Shown here one piece after another: positions 14,276 to 20,821 of a stretch of 20,821 nt of DNA. The translations under genes and the position numbers were made by a program. The notes below the pieces were generated by a model that made no database searches, had not been told where the DNA came from, and was given only the letters and a program-made list of their open reading frames with translations. The number at the start of each line of letters is the position of its first letter. The first letter of the stretch is position 1. The stretch spans positions 1-20,821 of the forward strand of contig NZ_CAMPHI010000064.1 of assembly GCF_946885955.1 (NCBI RefSeq). Direction: 5' to 3'. The stretch is from an uncultured Pseudomonas sp. (GTDB taxonomy: Bacteria; Pseudomonadota; Gammaproteobacteria; Pseudomonadales; Pseudomonadaceae).

Positions 14276-16032
14276 GCCGATTGCCTGTGCGTATCGAGAA
14301 TATGCAGGCTGTAACCCGGTACCTCCTTGGCGCAGCGCTTGGCCTCCGAAGCGAGGCCAGCCAACTGGCTGGCATCCAGGTGGGCGCACTGTTCGGGGCG
14401 CAGGTGCACCACGCCCAGCGATAGCGACAGCAGGGCGTATTCCTTGCGCTGGCCCTGGCGGTTGGCGGCGAAGAAACAGCCGGCCTGCAGGTGCTCGTCG
14501 CGGTAGAAGCGCCGGCACTGGTTCTGGAAGTCGTCGAACAGACGGTTGAGCCGGGCGCGCCAGTCTTCCGAGCCGAACACCAGGAGGAAGTCGTCGCCGC
14601 CGATATGGCCGACGAAATCCCGGCTGGTATCGACCTGCTGGGTCAGGCAATGGGCCAGGCTCAGCAATACTTCGTCGCCCTTGGCGTAGCCATAGAGGTC
14701 GTTGTACGGCTTGAAGTTGTCGATATCCACGTAGCAGATCACCGCTTCGCGATTCTGCTGCAGCAGGCGACTCAGGCACTGCTGGATCGGCACATTGCCG
14801 GGTAGCAGGGTCAGCGGGTTGGCGTAGCGCGCCTGCTGGATCTTCATCTCGGTGATCAGTTTGAGTACGTCTATCACCCGACCCATGCCCAGGTAGCGTC
14901 CATCGTCGGTAACGATGAAGTCTTCCTCGATGCGCTGGCGTGCGCGGCTGGTCAGCAGGCGGCTGACCTTCTGCAGCGACTGGTGCTTTTCCACGGCGAG
15001 GAAGTCGTCGTTCATCAACCGGCTGATCGGTTTACGCGCGAACAGGTCGGCCGCGAAGGGCTTGAGCAGCGTGTCGGAAAGCGAATGACGGTGCACGATA
15101 CCCACCGGCTGCTGGTTTGCGTCGAGCACGGCCAGGGAGTTCAGGTTGGCCTGGGCGCGGAACGCTTCCAGCACCTCGGCGATCGGGGTGTGGCAGCCGA
15201 CCGCCGGCTGGCTGTTGAGCAGTGCGTTCAGGTCGCCGCTGTTGTCTTGCAGCGGAGCCGGGCCATTGCGGTGTTTGGGCAGCAACTGATAGGCGTCACG
15301 TGGCGGTTGTTCCTGCGGGCGGCTGAGCAAGTAGCCTTGCAGCAGGTCGACGCCCATCTCGGCGAGAACGACAAGCTCCTCTTCCAATTCGATGCCTTCG
15401 GCGATGACCTGGGCGCGGGAGGCCTTGGCCATCTTCAGAATGGAGTCGACGAACTCGCGCTTGACCACGTCCTGGTGGATGCCGTCGATGAAATGGTGGT
15501 CGATCTTCACGTAGTCCGGGCGCAGCTCGGACCATAGCCGCAAACTCGAATAGCCGGCGCCGAGGTCGTCCAGGGCGATCGAAAAACCCATCGCGCGGTA
15601 GTGGTGCAGGGCGGTGTCGAGCAGGGCGAAGTCGTGGGTCGGCGATTGCTCGGTCAGCTCGATTACCACCTGGCTCGGCGGAATACTGAAGGTCTGCAGC
15701 ATCTGCAGGGTGCGCCCGGGCTGGTGTCCGGGCTCGAGCAGCAGGTCGGGCGAGACGTTGAGGAACAACTTGCCTTGCAGTTGCAGTTCGCTGAAACGTC
15801 GGCAGGCGTTCCTGCGGCAGGCCATGTCCAGCTCGGCCAGGCGCCCGGCGCGGCGAGCCACGGCGAAGAGTGTCAGGGGGGAATGCAAGGGGCTGTTGGA
15901 CGGGCCGCGGGTCAGCGCTTCATAACCGAGAATGCGTCTTTCGGAGAGGCAGACGATCGGTTGAAACAGGCTGTGCAGGTCGCCGTGAGCAAGAATCTGA
16001 TCCAGTGCGCTCAACTGCTCGGTGACGGTCAT
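14272..16032 (-). CDS. Cyclic-di-GMP protein with EAL, CBS pair and degenerate GGDEF domains
   Basis: A 586-residue cytoplasmic protein with three parts: EAL phosphodiesterase (about 15-245), a CBS-domain pair (about 270-395) and GGDEF (about 405-580). The EAL catalytic set looks intact: E38 in YEALTRG, N92, E125, D155-D156 in ALDDLGAGYSS, K176, E212 and Q232. Active hydrolysis of c-di-GMP is therefore plausible, although the loop reads DDLGAG rather than the usual DDFGTG. The GGDEF signature is GGDDF (478-482), with NPLTLLPGN at 405-413, and no RxxD inhibitory site precedes it. Cyclase activity is doubtful. CBS pairs bind adenine nucleotides and may tune activity. A long hairpin sits just upstream of the start codon. 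Confidence 0.88.
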   Translation of the reverse strand: MTVTEQLSALDQILAHGDLHSLFQPIVCLSERRILGYEALTRGPSNSPLHSPLTLFAVARRAGRLAELDMACRRNACRRFSELQLQGKLFLNVSPDLLLEPGHQPGRTLQMLQTFSIPPSQVVIELTEQSPTHDFALLDTALHHYRAMGFSIALDDLGAGYSSLRLWSELRPDYVKIDHHFIDGIHQDVVKREFVDSILKMAKASRAQVIAEGIELEEELVVLAEMGVDLLQGYLLSRPQEQPPRDAYQLLPKHRNGPAPLQDNSGDLNALLNSQPAVGCHTPIAEVLEAFRAQANLNSLAVLDANQQPVGIVHRHSLSDTLLKPFAADLFARKPISRLMNDDFLAVEKHQSLQKVSRLLTSRARQRIEEDFIVTDDGRYLGMGRVIDVLKLITEMKIQQARYANPLTLLPGNVPIQQCLSRLLQQNREAVICYVDIDNFKPYNDLYGYAKGDEVLLSLAHCLTQQVDTSRDFVGHIGGDDFLLVFGSEDWRARLNRLFDDFQNQCRRFYRDEHLQAGCFFAANRQGQRKEYALLSLSLGVVHLRPEQCAHLDASQLAGLASEAKRCAKEVPGYSLHILDTHRQSA

Positions 16033-16044
16033 GGCTGTTTATCC

Positions 16045-16088
16045 GTGAAATGCAGGGGCCGATATCGCTATCGGCCCCTGCATTTCAC
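16045..16088. terminator. 20-base-pair perfect hairpin between prc and EAL-GGDEF gene
   Basis: GTGAAATGCAGGGGCCGATA (16045-16064) and its exact reverse complement (16069-16088) flank TCGC. On the minus strand the hairpin lies 31 bases after the prc stop and ends 12 bases before the EAL-GGDEF start codon. No T-run follows on that strand, so it may be an mRNA barrier, a stabiliser or a translational control element rather than a standard terminator. Confidence 0.7.
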
Positions 16089-16119
16089 GACAGTTTGATG
16101 ACTGTTTAATGACGTCCGC

Positions 16120-18201
16120 TTATTGCTTGGCTACCCGACTGCTGAGGCCGAGGTAGTCGATCAGGATATGCCCGGTTTCCGAGAGGTAGGCGTCGTCTTC
16201 CGGCTTGGTTTTCGGCGGTTCGACCGGCGTCTCGTCTTCGTCGTCCTTCTTCAGCTCGCTGAGCAGATCTTCGCCCTTGGCTTTGCGCCGGTTGTTCTCG
16301 ATGACCAGTTGCTGGGCTTCGATAGAGGCCTGCTGCGCACGGCGTTTGGTCTCGTTGAGGCTGACGCTGGTTTCGGCCATCAGCTTCTGTGCCAGGGTCA
16401 GCTGGTCACGGGTGAAGGTGAAGTCCGGGTTCTTCGCCGTGCGGCTCTCGTAGCGCGATTGCAGCTCCGCGAGGAACGGTTTGATCGGGTCCAGCTCCGG
16501 CTTGATCGCCGGCTTGATGCTGTCCCACGGCATGGCTTCAGGCAGCGCGCTTTCGCCGATTTCCTTGTTATCCATGACATCCGGATACTTGATGTCGGGG
16601 ATCACGCCCTGGTGCTGGGTGCTCTGCCCGGAGACCCGGTAGAACTTCGCCAGGGTCAGCTTCAGCTCGCCATGGTTGAGCGGCTGGATGGTCTGCACGG
16701 TGCCTTTGCCGAAGGTCTGGCCGCCGAGAATCAGGGCGCGGTGATAGTCCTGCATGGCGCCGGCGAAAATCTCCGAGGCCGAAGCGGACAGGCGATTGAC
16801 CAGTACGGCCATCGGGCCCTTGTAGAAGGTGCCGGTGTTCTCGTCGGCCAGTACGTCGACCCGGCCGTCGCTGTTGCGCACCAGTACGGTCGGTCCCTGG
16901 TCGATGAACAGACCGGTCAGCTCGGTGGCTTCCTGCAGCGAGCCGCCGCCGTTGTTGCGCAGGTCGATGACCACACCGTCGACCTTTTCCTTCTTCAGTT
17001 CGGTGAGCAGGCGCTTAACGTCGCGGGTGGTGCTGGTGTAGTTGGGGTCGCCGGCACGGAAGGCCTTGAAGTCCAGATAGAACGCCGGTACCTCGATCAC
17101 CCCCAGCTTGTAGTCGCGGCCCTGCTGGTTCAGGTGCAGGATGGACTTCTTCGCCGCCTGCTCTTCCAGCTTGACCGCTTCGCGGGTGATGTTGACTATC
17201 TTGCTGGTCTGGTCGTTCGGCGCATTGCTGGCCGGGATTACTTCCAGACGCACCAGCGAGCCTTTCGGGCCGCGAATCAGCTTGACCACTTCGTCCAGAC
17301 GCCAGCCGATCACGTCGACCATTTCGTCCTGGCCCTGGGCAACGCCGATGATCTTGTCCGCCGGGGCGATCTGCTTGCTCTTTTCTGCAGGGCCGGCGGG
17401 CACCAGACGTACCACCTTGACTTGATCGTTATCGCTTTGCAGCACCGCGCCGATACCTTCCAGCGACAGGCTCATGTTGATGTCGAAGTTTTCCGCGTTG
17501 TCCGGCGACAGGTAGGAGGTGTGCGGGTCGTAGGACATTGCAAAGGCATTGATATACGACTGGAAGATGTCTTCGCCACGGGTCTGTTGCAGGCGCGATA
17601 GTTGATTCTTGTAGCGTTTGATCAGCAGTTCCTGGATCGCCTTGGGCTCTTTGCCGGCAATCTTCAGGCGCAGCACTTCGTCTTTCACGCGCTTGCGCCA
17701 GAGTTCGTCGAGTGCGGCGGTATCGGCCACCCAGGGAGCGTCCTTGCGGTCGATCAGCAGGTTTTCGTCAATGCTGAAGTCGAACTTGTCGATGCCTTGT
17801 TCGAGCAGGTTCAGGGCGAACTGCAGGCGACCTTGCAGGCGCTCGAGGTGGCGCTTGTAGATGTGGAAGCCGGGTTCGAGATCGCCGCTTTTCAGCAGGT
17901 CGTCGAATTTGTCGCGCCACTGGTCGAATTCTGCGATGTCGCTCGCGGTGAAGTAGCTGCGCGAAGGGTCGAGCATCTTCAGATAGCTTTCGTAGATTTT
18001 CTCCGAGCGCTCATCATTCAACGGTGGCTTGTTGTAGTGATGGCGATTGAGCAGTTCGACCACATTGAGGCTGGCAATGACCTGCTCGCGGGTTGGCTGC
18101 AGATACTCCCAGGGGTCTGGCGTGGTGGTCTTCGCATAGAGCGGCACCGCACCCAGACTGAGGCTGAGGGCGAGAAGAGTATTGAGCAGCGGACGTTTCA
18201 T
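16120..18201 (-). CDS. prc: Tail-specific periplasmic protease Prc (Tsp/AlgO), S41 family
   Basis: A 693-residue periplasmic serine protease of peptidase family S41A. It begins with a signal peptide (MKRPLLNTLLALSLSLGAVP, cut near LYA). A helical N-terminal domain follows, then a PDZ domain at about 240-325 that binds C-terminal tails. The protease core carries the Ser-Lys dyad: S474 in NRLSASASEIF and K499 in QTFGKGTVQ, with D485 between them. The C-terminal helical domain is acidic and Lys-rich. In P. aeruginosa, Prc/AlgO degrades mutant MucA and affects alginate production; the same is plausible but not shown here. ATG 18201 is chosen because it gives a standard signal peptide. Starts at 18234 or further upstream would add a cytoplasm-like tail. 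Confidence 0.92.
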   Translation of the reverse strand: MKRPLLNTLLALSLSLGAVPLYAKTTTPDPWEYLQPTREQVIASLNVVELLNRHHYNKPPLNDERSEKIYESYLKMLDPSRSYFTASDIAEFDQWRDKFDDLLKSGDLEPGFHIYKRHLERLQGRLQFALNLLEQGIDKFDFSIDENLLIDRKDAPWVADTAALDELWRKRVKDEVLRLKIAGKEPKAIQELLIKRYKNQLSRLQQTRGEDIFQSYINAFAMSYDPHTSYLSPDNAENFDINMSLSLEGIGAVLQSDNDQVKVVRLVPAGPAEKSKQIAPADKIIGVAQGQDEMVDVIGWRLDEVVKLIRGPKGSLVRLEVIPASNAPNDQTSKIVNITREAVKLEEQAAKKSILHLNQQGRDYKLGVIEVPAFYLDFKAFRAGDPNYTSTTRDVKRLLTELKKEKVDGVVIDLRNNGGGSLQEATELTGLFIDQGPTVLVRNSDGRVDVLADENTGTFYKGPMAVLVNRLSASASEIFAGAMQDYHRALILGGQTFGKGTVQTIQPLNHGELKLTLAKFYRVSGQSTQHQGVIPDIKYPDVMDNKEIGESALPEAMPWDSIKPAIKPELDPIKPFLAELQSRYESRTAKNPDFTFTRDQLTLAQKLMAETSVSLNETKRRAQQASIEAQQLVIENNRRKAKGEDLLSELKKDDEDETPVEPPKTKPEDDAYLSETGHILIDYLGLSSRVAKQ

Positions 18202-18253
18202 ACCGATTCGACGTACAGGCAGTTGATAACGCATATTAGGCCATCTGTAAGGG

Positions 18254-18301
18254 GCGCCATGTTCCATTGGCGCAATGCAAAGCCCGGCGCAATGCGGGGC
18301 T
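18254..18301. repeat. Dyad and direct repeats in the prc/qor divergent spacer
   Basis: GCGCCA (18254-18259) and TGGCGC (18268-18273) form a dyad. The decamer GGCGCAATGC occurs twice, at 18269-18278 and 18286-18295. AGCCC (18281-18285) can pair with GGGCT (18297-18301). These lie in the 126-base spacer between divergent prc and the oxidoreductase gene and could be a shared regulatory site or leader hairpins. Confidence 0.35.
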
Positions 18302-18327
18302 CGGTTCAAATGCACTATGGAGGCAGC

Positions 18328-19290
18328 GTGAAGGCATTGCAAGGCGTTGAAGGGCGGGCGGAATGTGTGGAGCAACCGGTTCCGGCCTGTGATGTGGGCG
18401 AAATTCGCATCCGTGTAGCGGCAGCGGGCCTGAATCGTGCCGATTTGTTACAGCGCGCCGGCTTGTACCCGCCGCCCCCAGGCGCCAGCGAGATACTCGG
18501 CCTGGAATGTGCCGGGGTGGTCAGCCAGGTGGGCGCCGGTTGCGACTGGAAGGTCGGCGACCGGGTCTGTGCCTTGCTCGCTGGCGGCGGCATGGCCGAA
18601 GAGGTGGTGATCGACGCGCGGCACGCCTTGCCGATTCCTGACGGCGTGTCGCTACACGAGGCGGCGGCGCTACCGGAGGTGTACGCAACGGCCTGGCTCA
18701 ATCTGTTCCAGCTGGCGGGTTTGAAGCCTGGCGAGCGGGTCCTGCTGCACGCCGGTGCCAGCGGTGTCGGCTCGGCGGCGATCCAATTGTGCAAGGCGTT
18801 CGGCAACCCGTGCTGGGTCAGCGTCGGTTCGGCCAAACGGCTGGCTTATTGCGAGTCCCTGGGCGCCCAGGGCGGGGTATTGCGCAGTGACGACCTGCAG
18901 GCATTGCGTGATTTTGCGCCGTTCGATGTGATTCTCGACCCGGTCGGTGGCCAATACGCCGCGCTCAATCTTGCGCTGCTGGCGCTCGACGGGCGCTGGG
19001 TGAATATCGGCTTGATGGGCGGGCGCCAGGCTGAGCTGGACATAGGCGTGCTGCTCAGCAAGCGCGTGCAATTGATCGGTTCGACCCTGCGTAACCGCGA
19101 CGACCAGTTCAAGGCCGATTTGCTGCGCGACCTGCAGCAACAGGTGTGGCCGCTGTTTGCCGAGGGTCGACTCAAGCCTCAGTTGCAGCAGCGGTTCGCC
19201 TTCGCCGATGCGCAGGCGGCCTTCGACGCGCTGGCGAGCAATCAGGTCGACGGCAAGCTGGTGCTTGTGATCGACGATAGCCTGAGCTGA
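18328..19290 (+). CDS. NAD(P)H quinone oxidoreductase, PIG3 family (zinc-less MDR)
   Basis: A 320-residue medium-chain dehydrogenase/reductase of the quinone oxidoreductase branch. The N-terminal GroES-like domain has NRADLLQRAGLYPPPPGAS (residues 36-54), diagnostic for the PIG3 group. The Rossmann nucleotide site is HAGASGVGSAAIQL (141-154). The catalytic and structural zinc cysteines of alcohol dehydrogenases are absent. It should reduce quinones with NADPH. GTG 18328 is preferred because it gives VKALQGVEG, the usual PIG3 start, with GGAGG at 18319-18323. ATG 18310 would add six residues and cannot be excluded. The gene is divergent from prc and is followed by a REP-like element. Confidence 0.86.
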   Translation: MKALQGVEGRAECVEQPVPACDVGEIRIRVAAAGLNRADLLQRAGLYPPPPGASEILGLECAGVVSQVGAGCDWKVGDRVCALLAGGGMAEEVVIDARHALPIPDGVSLHEAAALPEVYATAWLNLFQLAGLKPGERVLLHAGASGVGSAAIQLCKAFGNPCWVSVGSAKRLAYCESLGAQGGVLRSDDLQALRDFAPFDVILDPVGGQYAALNLALLALDGRWVNIGLMGGRQAELDIGVLLSKRVQLIGSTLRNRDDQFKADLLRDLQQQVWPLFAEGRLKPQLQQRFAFADAQAAFDALASNQVDGKLVLVIDDSLS

Positions 19291-19305
19291 TACGCCATCC
19301 CTAAA

Positions 19306-19331
19306 TGTGGGCGCCAGCTTGCTGGCGATGC
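19306..19331. repeat. REP-like palindromic element
   Basis: TGTGGG is followed by CGCCAGC (19312-19318) and GCTGGCG (19321-19327), then ATGC. The arrangement (TGTGGG, palindrome with central CTTG, GATGC) resembles the dispersed REP elements of fluorescent pseudomonads. Only one copy is present in the window. The stem may also help end the oxidoreductase transcript. Confidence 0.55.
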
Positions 19332-19584
19332 TTTTGCCCTATTGAAGATCGCCAGGAAGAAGTGGGCGTCTTCGGCCAGGGCACTCCCAACGGGGAGTTC
19401 CTGGCTGGGCGCCTGCAATTTCAAACTAAATTAAGTCTTTGTTTTTTAAATTTTTCTTGTGGGTTCGATTGAGTTAGCCAATCAAACCCATGGCCTCAAT
19501 CAATAAGGTATTTCGAACGTAGGCGGGTAGTCTTCTCCGGGTCGAATTTAATCGCTCAATTAAATCAACCTGAGGAGTCACTCA
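19332..19584. promoter_or_regulatory. AT-rich ahpC upstream region with imperfect dyad
   Basis: This spacer becomes markedly AT-rich from about 19425. An imperfect inverted repeat lies at 19461-19489: GGGTTCGATTG and CAATCAAACCC, with one mismatch and a 7-base loop. OxyR commonly activates ahpC in gammaproteobacteria, but I could not match a full OxyR consensus. GAGGAG (19572-19577) is the ahpC ribosome site. Confidence 0.4.
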
Positions 19585-20142
19585 ATGATCAACAGCACCG
19601 TTCAACCCTTCAAAGCCAACGCCTTCCACAACGGCAAATTCATCGAAGTCACCGAGCAGTCCCTCAAGGGCAAGTGGTCGGTACTGATCTTCATGCCGGC
19701 TGCCTTCACCTTCAACTGCCCGACCGAGATCGAAGACGCCGCCAACAACTACGGTGAATTCCAGAAAGCCGGCGCTGAAGTCTATATCGTCACCACCGAC
19801 ACCCATTTCTCGCACAAGGTCTGGCACGAGACTTCCCCGGCTGTCAGCAAGGCTCAGTTCCCGCTGGTCGGCGACCCGACTCACGCGCTGACCCGCGCGT
19901 TCGGCGTGCACATCGAGGAAGAAGGCCTGGCGCTGCGCGGCACCTTCCTGATCAACCCGGAAGGCGTGATCAAGACCGTGGAAATCCACTCCAACGAAAT
20001 CGCCCGCGACGTATCGGAAACCCTGCGCAAGCTGAAAGCCGCTCAGTACACCGCCGCTCACCCGGGCGAAGTCTGCCCGGCCAAGTGGAAAGAGGGCGAG
20101 GCTACTTTGGCGCCTTCCCTGGATTTGGTCGGCAAAATCTAA
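19585..20142 (+). CDS. ahpC: Alkyl hydroperoxide reductase subunit C (2-Cys peroxiredoxin)
   Basis: A 185-residue typical 2-Cys peroxiredoxin that reduces hydrogen peroxide and organic hydroperoxides in the cytoplasm. The peroxidatic cysteine is C45 in AAFTFNCPTE and the resolving cysteine is C164 in HPGEVCPAKW. The C-terminal segment WKEGEATLAPSLDLVGKI is nearly the same as in E. coli AhpC. The active-site lead-in is PAAFTFNCP, whereas E. coli has PADFTFVCP; from memory the P. aeruginosa protein shares the former. GAGGAG precedes the ATG by seven bases. The gene is followed by ahpF, its flavoprotein reductase, after a 254-base spacer holding strong hairpins, so the two subunits may be made in unequal amounts. 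Confidence 0.96.
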   Translation: MINSTVQPFKANAFHNGKFIEVTEQSLKGKWSVLIFMPAAFTFNCPTEIEDAANNYGEFQKAGAEVYIVTTDTHFSHKVWHETSPAVSKAQFPLVGDPTHALTRAFGVHIEEEGLALRGTFLINPEGVIKTVEIHSNEIARDVSETLRKLKAAQYTAAHPGEVCPAKWKEGEATLAPSLDLVGKI

Positions 20143-20284
20143 AAAAACGGTCGCAAAGCTGCTGCGCTCACGCTGGCGGCGTTGGGATCAGGCTCGGAAT
20201 GCTCATGTACAGTCGTACACTCCGCGTTCTCACCTGATCCCGCCTTGCCAGCGTTTCGCTCGCGACGCTTTCCGCTCCGTTTTT
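20143..20284. repeat. Nested palindromic element between ahpC and ahpF
   Basis: Several arms nest around one centre. AAAAACGG (20143-20150) matches CCGTTTTT (20277-20284). AAAGC (20155-20159) matches GCTTT (20267-20271). ACGCTGGC (20170-20177) matches GCCAGCGT (20247-20254). GGGATCAGG (20184-20192) matches CCTGATCCC (20233-20241). A small TGTAC/GTACA stem is at the middle. The outermost arm ends in T5, so it can act as an ahpC terminator. The pattern resembles dispersed hairpin repeats found after genes in pseudomonads. Confidence 0.7.
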
Positions 20285-20304
20285 CTGCTGATTAACGCGC
20301 TTAA

Positions 20305-20321
20305 GGGCTGTTACCCAGCCC
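20305..20321 (+). other. Small hairpin in ahpC-ahpF spacer
   Basis: GGGCTG (20305-20310) pairs with CAGCCC (20316-20321) around TTACC. It has no T-tract and lies between the nested palindrome and the second terminator. Confidence 0.3.
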
Positions 20322-20332
20322 TCCAGTGCCGG

Positions 20333-20363
20333 ACGCCCGGGCGCGATCCGCTCGGGCGTTTTT
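20333..20363 (+). terminator. Rho-independent terminator upstream of ahpF
   Basis: ACGCCCG (20333-20339) pairs with CGGGCGT (20353-20359), with an inner GCG/CGC stem, and is followed by a T5 tract (20359-20363). It lies only 33 bases before the ahpF start codon, so it can limit read-through from ahpC or act as an attenuator. Confidence 0.75.
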
Positions 20364-20396
20364 GTTTCCGAATTTTGTCAAAGGGATACCTGAATC

Positions 20397-20821
20397 ATGT
20401 TGGACGCCACGCTTAAAGCTCAATTGAAGGCCTACCTCGAGAAGGTCACTCAGCCGTTCGAGATAGTCGCGTCCCTCGATGACAGCGACAAATCCCGCGA
20501 ACTCAGTGCCTTGTTGCACGATATCGTCGGCCTGACCGACAAGATCACTTTGCGTGAAGACGGCGATGACAGTCGCAAGCCGTCCTTCGCGCTCAATCGC
20601 CCCGGGGCGGATATCGGCCTGCGTTTCGCCGGTATCCCCATGGGGCATGAATTCACCTCCCTGGTGCTGGCACTGCTGCAGGTTGGCGGCCATCCGTCCA
20701 AGCTCGAAGCCGATCTGATCGAACAGGTCAAAGGCATCGAAGGCCAGTTCAGCTTCGAGACCTATTTCTCGCTGTCCTGCCAGAACTGCCCGGACGTGGT
20801 CCAGGCGCTGAACCTGATGGC
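20397..20821 (+). CDS. ahpF: Alkyl hydroperoxide reductase subunit F, N-terminal part (3' truncated by window)
   Basis: The first 141 codons of AhpF, the flavin-dependent reductase that passes electrons from NADH to AhpC. The visible part is the N-terminal tandem thioredoxin-fold domain. Its redox CxxC is C128-C131 in [14 protein letters not shown], the pair that reduces the AhpC disulfide. The FAD and NADH domains lie beyond the window. The ATG at 20397 follows AAGGGA at a slightly long distance and starts [17 protein letters not shown], as in other AhpF proteins. Expression may depend partly on read-through of the terminator just upstream. Confidence 0.94.
   Translation, partial: MLDATLKAQLKAYLEKVTQPFEIVASLDDSDKSRELSALLHDIVGLTDKITLREDGDDSRKPSFALNRPGADIGLRFAGIPMGHEFTSLVLALLQVGGHPSKLEADLIEQVKGIEGQFSFETYFSLSCQNCPDVVQALNLM

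Noticed and set aside
18202..18375. 58-codon N-terminal extension of Prc
   Set aside because: It would bury the signal peptide and overlap the start of the divergent oxidoreductase gene.

Overview
The window looks like chromosomal DNA from a Pseudomonas-type gammaproteobacterium. The base composition is GC-rich and codon use is typical of the genus. AhpC, Prc and the OprP/OprO-type porin read like pseudomonad proteins. From memory, the gene order from a KAS III gene through an ECF sigma factor to an OprO/OprP porin, followed by a FemAB/GNAT-like gene, an EAL-CBS-GGDEF gene and prc, resembles the P. aeruginosa PA3286-PA3280 and PA3259-PA3257 blocks. I could not check this by search. No tRNA, rRNA, CRISPR array, insertion sequence or prophage gene was seen.

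Layout: (1) 1-5084 is a small-molecule and regulator region: the 3' part of an MFS exporter, a YcaC-type isochorismatase-fold hydrolase, two LysR regulators and a pirin/quercetinase divergent from the second LysR gene. (2) 5286-6359 (minus) is a secreted lipase-like hydrolase, followed by a 430-base non-coding gap. (3) 6790-8749 is a tightly overlapping operon of KAS III enzyme, ECF sigma factor and short zinc-finger anti-sigma factor. (4) 8948-11445 is a RiPP metallophore cluster of the HvfABC/bufferin type: a Sec-exported precursor with six EG(K/S)CG units, a DUF692 multinuclear iron oxidase (MNIO), its DUF2063 partner and a DoxX membrane protein. (5) 11649-12965 is a phosphate-selective-type porin with a strong terminator. 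(6) 13148-18201 holds the FemAB/GNAT-like gene, converging on the EAL-CBS-GGDEF gene, and prc. (7) 18328-20821 holds a PIG3-type quinone oxidoreductase, ahpC and the start of ahpF.

The most interesting part is 6790-11445. A near-canonical ECF promoter (TGTAAC, 16-base spacer, CGTC) sits directly upstream of the precursor gene. The sigma and anti-sigma genes end 200 bases before that precursor. The simplest reading is that metal or thiol stress disturbs the zinc-finger anti-sigma factor and releases the sigma factor. The sigma factor then transcribes the precursor, maturase, partner and DoxX genes. The precursor cysteines would be oxidised in the cytoplasm to copper-binding heterocycles before Sec export. 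The enzyme families and the link to copper are established for relatives in Haemophilus and Caulobacter. Assignment of this sigma factor to this promoter, and any role of the KAS III enzyme, are inference.
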